Source of the DNA: an uncultured Clostridia bacterium
GTDB lineage: Bacteria > Bacillota > Clostridia > Christensenellales > UBA1242
Direction: 5' to 3'
Length of the DNA stretch: 10,946 bases
Assembly (NCBI GenBank): GCA_947366645.1
Contig: CANBAX010000018.1
Span: 1 to 10,946, forward strand
Shown: in pieces, positions 5,543 to 10,946 of the stretch
Numbering within the stretch: position 1 is the stretch's first letter
Layout of the letters: each line of letters begins with the position of its first letter
Notes under the pieces: model-generated
What the model was told of the DNA's origin: nothing
The model's input: the letters and a program-made list of their open reading frames with translations, nothing else
Databases searched by the model: none
Made by a program: the position numbers and the translations under genes

Positions 5543-7615
5543 TTAATTCTTTTTTGCCCTTTTTCCAATTATATCCTCGGCTATTGAGCGTGGAACTTCT
5601 TGATATTTCTCGAATTCCATTGTGAAAGTTCCTCTTCCTTGTGTTTGAGAACGAAGGTCGGTTGCATAACCGAACATATTTGCAAGTGGAACTTCGGCAT
5701 TGATTACTTGTACACCTGGTTTTGTTTCATTACCAGTGAGCATACCCCTTCTTGATGTAAGGTTGCCCATTACTGTACCAAGATAATCATCAGGCACTTC
5801 AACTTGTACCTTCATTATAGGTTCAAGTATTACAGGGTCTGCCTTCTTAGCTGCGTCTTGGAATGCCATAGAGCCCGCAATTTTGAACGCCATTTCAGAA
5901 GAGTCAACCTCATGGTAAGAACCGTCAACTACGGTTACTCTGAAGTCTACTGTTTCATAACCTGCGAGTACGCCGTTATGAGAGGCTTCTTGAATACCAT
6001 TATTAACTGGTTGAATATATTCTTTTGGAATAGACCCGCCTACTGTCTTATCAATAAATTCATAGCCAGTACCTGCTGGAAGTGGCTCCATTTCGATAAC
6101 GCAGTGTCCATATTGTCCTTTACCACCACTTTGACGGATAAATTTACCTTCCGCTCTCACTGGTTTTCTGATAGTTTCACGATATGATACCTGTGGGTCA
6201 CCAATATTTGCTTCCACCTTAAATTCACGAAGAAGTCTGTCTACAATAATTTCAAGGTGAAGTTCGCCCATACCTGAAATTAGGGTTTGACCTGTTTCTT
6301 GACTTGTTTGTACGCGGAAGGAAGGGTCCTCACGCATAAGTTTTGCAAGGGCAAGTGCCATTTTCTCTTGCATATCCTTGGTTTTAGGCTCGATAGCAAG
6401 TTGGATAACTGGGTCTGGGAATTCCATGCTTTCAAGTTGGATAGGGTGCTTTTCATCACAAAGAGTATGTCCTGTGATAGTGTCCTTAAGTCCAACAATA
6501 GCAGCGATATCACCTGCACCTACCTCGCTGATTTCTTGACGCTGATTTGAGTGCATTCTGATAAGCCTTCCAACACGCTCTTGTTTTCCAGTATTAGAAT
6601 TGTAAACATAAGAGCCTGCAACAAGTTTTCCTGAATATACACGGAAGAAGGTAAGTCCACCAACATATGGGTCTGTCATAATCTTAAATGCAAGTCCTGC
6701 AAAAGGAGCAGTTTCGCTTGCAGCGCGGTCCTCTTCTTCGCCTGAGTCTGGGTTGATACCCTTGATGTTATCAATGTCAAGTGGAGATGGAAGATAATCT
6801 ACCATTGCGTCCAAAAGCATTTGAACACCTTTGTTTTTATATGATGAACCGCAAAGAATTGGAACAAGCGTCTTATTAATTGTTGCTTTTCTTATTGCTT
6901 TTTTAAGTTCAACAAGACTGATTTCTTCACCCTCAAAATATCTTTCAAGAAGTGCATCATCAGTTTCAACTATCTTTTCGATAATTTCATCATGAAGGCG
7001 CGTTGCTTCTGCTTTAAGTTCGGCTGGAATTTCAGTGATTTCAAACTCTCTTCCCATATCATCTTTATATATTTCAGCTTTCATGGTAAGAAGGTCGATA
7101 ATTCCTCTAAAATTATCCTCCGCACCGATAGGCATTTGTATTGGAAGCGGATTTGTTTTTAATCTTGCTTTGATAGATTCAACACAACCGAAGAAGTCGG
7201 CAGCATCTCTATCCATTTTATTTACATAGATTATTGTTGGTACTTTGTATCTTGTTGCTTGACGCCATACAGTTTCAGTTTGTGGCTGAACCTTATCACG
7301 GGCAGAAAGAACAAGTACAGAACCATCAAGCACCTTTAGCGAACGCTCAACTTCAATAGTGAAGTCTACGTGGCCTGGGGTATCAATAATGTTTATCTTG
7401 TGACCTTTCCATTGACAGGTTGTACAAGCAGAGGTAATGGTGATACCACGCTCCTGCTCCTGTTCCATCCAGTCCATGGTTGCCGCACCGTCATGCACCT
7501 CACCTATTTTGTGAGATTTTCCAGTGTAAAACAATATACGCTCGGTAGTTGTTGTTTTACCAGCATCGATGTGAGCCATGATACCAACATTTCTGGTCAT
7601 TTCTAGGTTTTCCAT
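5543..7615 (-). CDS. fusA: translation elongation factor G
   Basis: EF-G is the GTPase that drives tRNA-mRNA translocation and, with RRF, ribosome recycling. The 690 residues match the family length. G1 is AHIDAGKT (14-21), switch I has RGITITSA (56-63), G3 is DTPGH (78-82) and G4 is NKMD (132-135). Domain II begins near 290 (PFAGLAFKI), and domains III-V follow with GMGELHLEI and the domain IV segment GGKGQYGHC. The C-terminus ends in the conserved MEFEKYQEVP region. The ribosome binding site is weak (AAAAGGA ten bases from the ATG). Unusually for an operon-internal gene, 454 bases separate it from rpsG. They hold repeat B1, a -10 box and the RNA-A element immediately upstream of the start, with only 26 bases between RNA-A and the ATG. 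Confidence 0.98.
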   Translation of the reverse strand: MENLEMTRNVGIMAHIDAGKTTTTERILFYTGKSHKIGEVHDGAATMDWMEQEQERGITITSACTTCQWKGHKINIIDTPGHVDFTIEVERSLKVLDGSVLVLSARDKVQPQTETVWRQATRYKVPTIIYVNKMDRDAADFFGCVESIKARLKTNPLPIQMPIGAEDNFRGIIDLLTMKAEIYKDDMGREFEITEIPAELKAEATRLHDEIIEKIVETDDALLERYFEGEEISLVELKKAIRKATINKTLVPILCGSSYKNKGVQMLLDAMVDYLPSPLDIDNIKGINPDSGEEEDRAASETAPFAGLAFKIMTDPYVGGLTFFRVYSGKLVAGSYVYNSNTGKQERVGRLIRMHSNQRQEISEVGAGDIAAIVGLKDTITGHTLCDEKHPIQLESMEFPDPVIQLAIEPKTKDMQEKMALALAKLMREDPSFRVQTSQETGQTLISGMGELHLEIIVDRLLREFKVEANIGDPQVSYRETIRKPVRAEGKFIRQSGGKGQYGHCVIEMEPLPAGTGYEFIDKTVGGSIPKEYIQPVNNGIQEASHNGVLAGYETVDFRVTVVDGSYHEVDSSEMAFKIAGSMAFQDAAKKADPVILEPIMKVQVEVPDDYLGTVMGNLTSRRGMLTGNETKPGVQVINAEVPLANMFGYATDLRSQTQGRGTFTMEFEKYQEVPRSIAEDIIGKRAKKN

Positions 7616-7641
7616 AAATTTATTTTCCTTTTATTTTTATT

Positions 7642-7830
7642 AGGACAGACACCAACTCCGTGGCCGCGGACACGCCTTGCAAAGCAAGTCTAACTCGCTA
7701 CTGCGTTGGTTTCTCCGCCTAGTCCTCTTCCAAAGAGGTGTCCTTTTGGATTACGCGGGCAAAATGATACATTTTGCTTTTCCGCTTCCTCACCGGACAA
7801 AGTCCTTCCCCTCGGAAATCCGTCAGTCCT
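7642..7830 (-). ncRNA. candidate structured RNA (RNA-A), copy 2, in the fusA leader
   Basis: Read on -, the element begins AGGACUGAC (7830-7822) just after a TATAAT box and ends GUCUGUCCU (7650-7642); the two ends pair with one mismatch in nine. Internal helices include 7759-7765/7771-7777 (GCAAAAT/ATTTTGC) inside 7755-7758/7782-7785 (GCGG/CCGC). GGAC (7722-7725) and CCAAC (7704-7708, read on -) can pair with GUUGG and GUCC near the 3' end around an A/G-rich internal loop. Alternative pairings exist, for example GGACACC with GGUGUC, which could allow switching. The core is shared with copy 1 at 656-775. No ORF fits it. It could be a free small RNA, a riboswitch-like leader or a mobile element; I do not recognise the family. 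Confidence 0.5.
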
Positions 7831-7833
7831 TAT

Positions 7834-7839
7834 ATTATA
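7834..7839 (-). promoter_or_regulatory. -10 box at the 5' end of RNA-A copy 2
   Basis: TATAAT on the - strand, with the paired 5' end of RNA-A starting four to seven bases downstream. No good -35 is seen at 16-18 bases (best: TGTTAA or GTTAAA), so this is a tentative promoter. Confidence 0.4.
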
Positions 7840-7884
7840 GCCTTTTTAAATGAGGTTTAACATTTTTTTAATTTTCACGCTTAG

Positions 7885-8079
7885 AAACAAGTTAGGCAAG
7901 GCTCGGCGAAAATCATCATCAGCCCCAACGCCCATCTTCGCACGAGAGTCACCGCAAATCGCCAACGCGAGTGCGATTTCGTTTGGCGGTGAAGTGCGAA
8001 CTGCGGCGTCCTGACCATAGGAATTTATGTTAGTAAATTCCGCGGTTGTAAAGCCGATAGGTCGCACTCTTACCACTTG
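7885..8079. repeat. structured intergenic repeat B, copy 1 (rpsG-fusA gap)
   Basis: It shares AACAAGT and CAAGGCTCGGCGAAA (7897-7911) with copy 2 at 9146-9267, and the partner sequences GCCGA and ACTTG at the far end in the same order. Between them is a long nested hairpin, 7919-8014: TCAG/CTGA, ACGCC/GGCGT, TTCGCAC/GTGCGAA, CACCGC/GCGGTG and AAATCGC/GCGATTT. A second hairpin GGAATTTA/TAAATTCC lies at 8020-8041. The far end overlaps the last rpsG codons. This and RNA-A fill the 7616-8069 gap. Confidence 0.55.
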
Positions 8080-8543
8080 AAGTGAGCAAAAGCCTTATTC
8101 GCCTCCGCCATTCTGTGCATCTCATCACGGCGTTTAATTGATGCACCTGTGTTATTGAAAGCATCAAGTATTTCGCCAGCAAGTTTTGCGTCCATTCCCC
8201 TCTCTCCGCTTCTCTTTCTAGCAAATGCTACCATCCAGCGAATTGCGAGTGTTTGACGTCTTTCAGGTCTGATTTCCATTGGCACTTGGTATGTTGCACC
8301 ACCTACCCTTCTAGACTTGGTTTCAAGTACAGGTTTTACATTTTCGATAGCTTGAGTAAATACTTCAAGTGGCTCTTGCCCTGTCTTGTTTTTTACGATT
8401 TCAAATGCCCCATATACTATTCTTTGTGCAAGACCCTTCTTTCCGCTTTGCATTACTTGGTTTACAAGTTTTGTTACTACTGTGCTTTTATATATTGGGT
8501 CTGGAAGAACAGATTTCTTTACGGCACTATTTCTTCTTGGCAT
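8070..8543 (-). CDS. rpsG: 30S ribosomal protein S7
   Basis: S7 organises the 3' major domain of 16S rRNA in the small-subunit head and contacts the E-site tRNA. The 157 residues match the family (about 156). The N-terminal MPRRNSAVKKSVLPDPIY, LVNQVMQSGKKGLAQRIVYGAF (about 27-48), the GGATYQVPMEIRPERRQTLAIRW block (about 81-103) and the C-terminal FAHFKW are all typical. CCTCCTTTT (8550-8558) gives a strong ribosome binding site six bases from the ATG. It follows rpsL by 39 bases. In E. coli S7 represses its own operon by binding mRNA near this position; whether this applies here cannot be told. Confidence 0.98.
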   Translation of the reverse strand: MPRRNSAVKKSVLPDPIYKSTVVTKLVNQVMQSGKKGLAQRIVYGAFEIVKNKTGQEPLEVFTQAIENVKPVLETKSRRVGGATYQVPMEIRPERRQTLAIRWMVAFARKRSGERGMDAKLAGEILDAFNNTGASIKRRDEMHRMAEANKAFAHFKW

Positions 8544-8582
8544 AATATTCCTCCTTTTTAGATTCTTGACTTAAATTAGTCG

Positions 8583-8963
8583 TTACTTTGTTTTCTTTGG
8601 GCGTTTAGCGCCGTATTTTGAGCGGCTTTGTTTTCTGTTTACTACACCGGCTGTATCAAGTGTACCACGAACAATGTGATATCTTACACCAGGTAGGTCC
8701 TTAACTCTGCCACCACGAATAAGTACTACGCTGTGTTCCTGCAAGTTGTGCCCAACACCAGGAATATAGCATGTACCTTCTTGTCCATTTGAAAGTTTAA
8801 CTCTGGCTATCTTACGAAGCGCTGAGTTAGGCTTTTTAGGAGTTGCTGTCCTTACTGAAAGACAAACTCCTCTCTTTTGAGGGCACTCTTCAAGAAGTGG
8901 TGCTTTGGACTTTTTCTCAAAAGTTTTGCGTCCTTTCTTAACAAGTTGGTTTATTGTAGGCAT
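8583..8963 (-). CDS. rpsL: 30S ribosomal protein S12
   Basis: S12 sits at the decoding centre and helps control accuracy. The 126 residues carry TPKKPNSALRK (41-51) and GHNLQEHSVVLIRGGRVKDLPGVRYH (71-96). K43, K88 and P91, the usual sites of streptomycin-resistance changes, have the wild-type residues. D89, in the position of the aspartate that RimO methylthiolates in E. coli, is present. AAGGAGG lies seven bases before the ATG. It is the first gene of the operon, roughly 350 bases downstream of the promoter at 9323-9351. Genes often found just upstream in Firmicutes (rpoC, an L7Ae-family protein) are absent here. Confidence 0.98.
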   Translation of the reverse strand: MPTINQLVKKGRKTFEKKSKAPLLEECPQKRGVCLSVRTATPKKPNSALRKIARVKLSNGQEGTCYIPGVGHNLQEHSVVLIRGGRVKDLPGVRYHIVRGTLDTAGVVNRKQSRSKYGAKRPKKTK

Positions 8964-8991
8964 ACCTTTTCCTCCTTTTTATTTTTTGTCT

Positions 8992-9022
8992 AAAAAAATT
9001 CACGGCAAAGTTGTCGTGAATT
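8992..9022 (-). terminator. terminator-like hairpin in the rpsL leader (possible attenuator)
   Basis: Stem AATTCACG (8997-9004) / CGTGAATT (9015-9022), 10-base loop, followed on - by a T run. It lies only about 28 bases before the rpsL start, inside the leader, so it would attenuate rather than end a gene. The stem is AT-rich and may be weak. Confidence 0.45.
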
Positions 9023-9145
9023 ACATCATGCATAAAAAGTGTATCAAACATGAACAACACGATTGCCTTCCTTGGCAACTCCGCAACATAAGCGAATCAG
9101 CGATTTTGTAATTCAAAAGGTTGAAATTACATTTTGACTAAAGAA

Positions 9146-9267
9146 AACAAGTAGTGCAAGGCTCGGCGAAATTTATAGGCGGGAGCTTAGTAAAACCTAA
9201 GTGACCGTTTAGAAATTTCGACAGTAACGCAGCAATACGCCGATTTCTTAAGTCGAAATCACTTGTT
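9146..9267. repeat. structured intergenic repeat B, copy 2 (rpsL leader)
   Basis: The ends form an inverted repeat AACAAGT (9146-9152) / ACTTGTT (9261-9267). Inside are CGAAATTT (9167-9174) / AAATTTCG (9213-9220) enclosing CTTAG/CTAAG (9186-9190/9197-9201), GATTTC/GAAATC (9242-9247/9255-9260), and CGGCG (9164-9168) that can pair with CGCCG (9238-9242). CAAGGCTCGGCGAAA matches copy 1. The rest of the gene-free 8964-9386 holds small hairpins (9063-9078, 9108-9130) and the promoter. Confidence 0.6.
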
Positions 9268-9322
9268 GTTTGTTTATGCCCTTTTTTGAGCATTGCTTTC
9301 GACAACAAAGCATACGCGGATT

Positions 9323-9351
9323 ATTATACCTGTATTCCCGTCCTTTGTCAA
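9323..9351 (-). promoter_or_regulatory. consensus promoter of the str operon
   Basis: Read on -: TTGACA (9346-9351), exactly 17 bases, TATAAT (9323-9328). Both hexamers are perfect. The expected start is near 9316, giving a leader of about 350 nt before rpsL. Confidence 0.92.
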
Positions 9352-9373
9352 CTGTTTTTTCCAAGTTTTTAAA

Positions 9374-9397
9374 TAAAAAAGGAGATTTACTCTCCTT
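9374..9397 (-). terminator. terminator of the 2-TM paralog pair
   Basis: Stem AAGGAGA (9379-9385) / TCTCCTT (9391-9397), with the stop codon of the gene (9387-9389) in the 5-base loop, then TTTTTTATTT on -. It ends about 22 bases before the str promoter. Confidence 0.85.
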
Positions 9398-10022
9398 GTT
9401 CATATTGAATTTCGTCCTCATGTTCAGACGGCAGTTTTATATCTGTAAGAAAGCCTTCATAGTTTACGAATATATTGCTATCGCCTTCAAAGGGACTATC
9501 AAATAAATTAATATCATTTAGCATTGCAAAATCCTGTATGTAATGTGGAAGATGTTTACAAATCGCCCATTCTTGAAGAATCTTCTGCCCGCGTTTGAAA
9601 AGTTTTGTGCCGGCTGGTTTTAAATAATTTAGTGAATACTTTATAATGCCAACACCATTCATAATAATAGATGCTAATTTGATAGGTATATTATTAGTTG
9701 CCAAGCCTATAGTAAATGTGACTGCCCCAGACATACACCATAGCCCTGCTGAAAGAGAACTTTTTTCTCTTTTATATTTTATTTGTTTACTTAAGTTTTC
9801 AACATAAGGCAAAATCATATTTGCCTCTATAATTTTGGCTACTTCCTTGTATCTTTGTTGATTTAAGTTATAATCATTTCTCTGATTTTCTGTGCCAATT
9901 TTTCTGAGTATAACTCTTATGTCATCATCTTCATAAAGATATCGTTTTAATTTTTCATAATGCTTTGGATTATTCTTTATATATTCCTCAGTATTTAATA
10001 TCTTTTCGACATTTTTATTCAT
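9387..10022 (-). CDS. unrecognised protein with two central hydrophobic helices (paralog 2)
   Basis: I do not recognise this 211-residue protein. The N-terminal 85 residues are charged and helical. Two hydrophobic stretches follow at about 90-108 and 112-131, separated by only a few residues, which suggests a membrane hairpin. A basic segment (KLFKRGQK) and a soluble tail (about 145-211) come next. It aligns with the upstream gene product: Q..Y.E.A..IE...I.PY before the hydrophobic pair, and KILQEW...K..P...Q.F after it. There is no signal peptide. Its ATG overlaps the stop of the upstream gene by one base (TAATG), with GGGGAG eight bases upstream, so the two are translationally coupled. The acidic C-terminus ends EDEIQYEQGE. 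Membrane location is inferred; the function is unknown. Confidence 0.75.
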   Translation of the reverse strand: MNKNVEKILNTEEYIKNNPKHYEKLKRYLYEDDDIRVILRKIGTENQRNDYNLNQQRYKEVAKIIEANMILPYVENLSKQIKYKREKSSLSAGLWCMSGAVTFTIGLATNNIPIKLASIIMNGVGIIKYSLNYLKPAGTKLFKRGQKILQEWAICKHLPHYIQDFAMLNDINLFDSPFEGDSNIFVNYEGFLTDIKLPSEHEDEIQYEQGE

Positions 10023-10609
10023 TACTCATTCTCCCCACACCAAAGCGAAGAAGGCATTGTAATCTTTTTTATCCCTTGCTCTGGTAATTCGATTTCTGGT
10101 ATTTGATAATTTTCTTTATAAGGTCCCTCTTTTATACCATTTGCTTTCATAAATTCTTGTACAAATTTAGGGTATTTTTTTAACGAATCCCATTCCTGTA
10201 AAATGTCTTTCATGGATTTTTCTTCTTGTAAAGCGGAATGTTTGCTTATAGCTGTGTCAGCAATAGAAAATCCCATACCTACCGCACTGCCTCCAGCAAG
10301 GCCTAATAAGAGATTTGACACTTCGGAAACATTAGCCCTACACCAAATACCACTTATCAAACCAACTGCGGTTAAAATCCCCCAAAATCCGCTTTTTAAT
10401 AAGCCGGTTTGCAAACCTTTATTGCCTATAGTTATTTCATTTTCTAGTAATTTACAATAAGGATAAATAACTCTCTCCTCAATATCATTTGCTATTTGAC
10501 AAAAATACATCTGTTTTTTGTTATACTCATTTTTCTCCTGCTCTGTTGCATTGACATAGAAAATTTGGTCATACTCTTTCTTCATTTCCCATTCAAAATT
10601 TTTGCTCAT
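10022..10609 (-). CDS. unrecognised protein with two central hydrophobic helices (paralog 1)
   Basis: I do not recognise this 195-residue protein. It has a charged N-terminal helical part (1-66), two hydrophobic stretches (about 71-90 and 97-117, the second rich in Gly: LLGLAGGSAVGMGFSI) and a soluble tail with ILQEWDSLKKYPKFVQEFMKANGI (about 136-159), then Pro-rich strands. It is homologous along its length to the next gene, and the tail is similar to the partial gene at 10700-10899. It begins behind a strong promoter with GTGAGG five bases from the ATG. The layout (soluble helix, 2-TM hairpin, soluble tail) superficially recalls small pore-forming or 2-TM effector families, but no diagnostic motif is seen and this is only a guess. 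Confidence 0.75.
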   Translation of the reverse strand: MSKNFEWEMKKEYDQIFYVNATEQEKNEYNKKQMYFCQIANDIEERVIYPYCKLLENEITIGNKGLQTGLLKSGFWGILTAVGLISGIWCRANVSEVSNLLLGLAGGSAVGMGFSIADTAISKHSALQEEKSMKDILQEWDSLKKYPKFVQEFMKANGIKEGPYKENYQIPEIELPEQGIKKITMPSSLWCGENE

Positions 10610-10635
10610 ACTAACCTCACATTTTAACTGATTTT

Positions 10636-10664
10636 ATTCTAACATAAGAACAAATTGCTGTCAA
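10636..10664 (-). promoter_or_regulatory. promoter of the 2-TM paralog pair
   Basis: Read on -: TTGACA (10659-10664), 17 bases, extended -10 TGT-TAGAAT (hexamer 10636-10641), about 27 bases before the ATG at 10609. Confidence 0.85.
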
Positions 10665-10670
10665 TACTAA

Positions 10671-10701
10671 AAATAAAAAAGGTGTTTATATTCACCTTTT
10701 T
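10671..10701 (-). terminator. terminator of the partial third paralog
   Basis: Stem AAAAGGTG (10677-10684) / CACCTTTT (10693-10700), then TT and ATTTTT on -. The stem overlaps the stop codon of the gene. Confidence 0.8.
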
Positions 10702-10899
10702 ATTCACTTTCTGAAGACAACTGTTTATATCCATATTCCGACGGCGCTTGCTTTTCTACAAGTAAATCGCAAATATTATTTGGTATTATCAATTTAGGCT
10801 CTAAACTATCTTTATCTATTATTACTTCTCTATTTTTATCACGCTGTACACTCATTTCATAATTACTAATAAAATGGTTTAGAAAAAATGGGTTGTTCT
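10700..10899 (-). CDS. C-terminal fragment of a third 2-TM paralog
   Basis: Sixty-five codons plus a stop are readable on the - strand before the sequence runs into adapter at 10900. The first residues, PFFLNHFISNYEM, align with PKFVQEFMKANGI in the gene at 10022-10609, and a tail of similar length ends in acidic residues (SSESE), as in both neighbours. It has its own terminator, and the next gene has its own promoter, so it belongs to a separate transcript. The N-terminal and membrane parts are missing because of the artefactual window end, not by mutation. The relation to the other two rests on about 13 aligned residues plus synteny. Confidence 0.6.
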
Positions 10900-10946
10900 A
10901 GATCGGAAGAGCGTCGTGTAGGGAAAGAGTGTCGTTCGGCGTGTAG
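10900..10946. other. Illumina adapter sequence (not genomic)
   Basis: From AGATCGGAAGAGCGTCGTGT at 10900 the sequence follows the reverse complement of the TruSeq universal adapter to 10932. An 8-base segment (10933-10940) in the i5 index position comes next, then GTGTAG (10941-10946), the start of the constant region after the index. Genomic sequence ends at about 10899. Confidence 0.96.

Noticed and set aside
5157..6187. Several + strand open frames over tuf and fusA
   Set aside because: They are out-of-frame shadows of highly biased housekeeping genes, with no ribosome binding sites or domain patterns.
656..7830. RNA-A copies as circular permutations of one another
   Set aside because: A GGACAGACACC match at opposite ends first suggested permutation. 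Aligning the 5' GCGGAAA hairpin and the CGCG.ACACG block shows both copies are colinear.
7642..7830. RNase P RNA, tmRNA, 6S, SRP RNA or a T-box
   Set aside because: None of the hallmark conserved sequences of these RNAs (for example GAGGAAAGTCC, the tRNA-like ends of tmRNA, the SRP GGAA tetraloop helix, or the T-box AGGGTGGNACCGCG) is present.
7846..8076. 76-codon open frame on - between rpsG and fusA
   Set aside because: It starts with GTG overlapping the rpsG stop, has no ribosome binding site, and runs through the long nested hairpin of repeat B, whose arms explain its base composition. The other B copy is not open in the same frame.
9387..10609. SLATT-type 2-TM defence effectors
   Set aside because: The topology is similar, but no SLATT signature or adjacent nucleotide-sensor or cyclase gene is visible; kept as unrecognised.

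Overview
This window looks like a chromosomal piece of a low-GC Gram-positive bacterium (Bacillota, most likely an uncultivated gut-type Clostridia). The grounds are AGGAGG-type ribosome binding sites, AT-rich intergenic DNA, several near-consensus sigma-A promoters (TTGACA-N17/18-TATAAT), the division protein SepF, and the order rpsL-rpsG-fusA-tuf. The last 47 bases are not genomic: they read as an Illumina adapter with an 8-base index, so the right edge is an assembly or read-through artefact. This assignment comes from reading the sequence only; no database search was made.

Layout. 1-103: C-terminal tail of a Cys/Gly-rich small protein (+). 216-590: a bacterial PH-domain-like protein (+) with its own promoter and terminator. 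594-812: a convergent intergenic region holding the first copy of a structured element (RNA-A) and the terminator of the next operon. 813-2576 (-): sepF-lspA-RluA/RluD-family pseudouridine synthase, overlapping genes behind one promoter. 2650-3831: four small Xre/Cro-family regulators, three on - and one on +, with dyad operators and predicted leaderless promoters. 3832-4247: no gene; a duplicated terminator plus REP-like repeat. 4248-8963 (-): the str operon in the order rpsL, rpsG, fusA, tuf. It starts from a consensus promoter at 9323-9351, has a roughly 350-nt leader, and ends in a terminator after tuf. 9387-10899 (-): three tandem paralogous genes for unrecognised proteins. The two complete ones have a central pair of hydrophobic helices; the third is cut by the adapter.

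How the genes work together. The str operon encodes core translation parts: S12, S7, EF-G and EF-Tu. SepF, LspA and the pseudouridine synthase serve division, lipoprotein maturation and rRNA modification. The Xre cluster resembles a regulatory remnant of a mobile element or a toxin-antitoxin-like switch, but no toxin, integrase or phage gene is visible.

The parts most worth a second look are non-coding. A roughly 190-nt RNA-A element occurs twice, once in the fusA leader behind its own -10 box. A second repeat family (B) sits inside the str operon transcript, once in the rpsL leader and once between rpsG and fusA. The tandem 2-TM paralogs are the best protein-level candidate for something undescribed.
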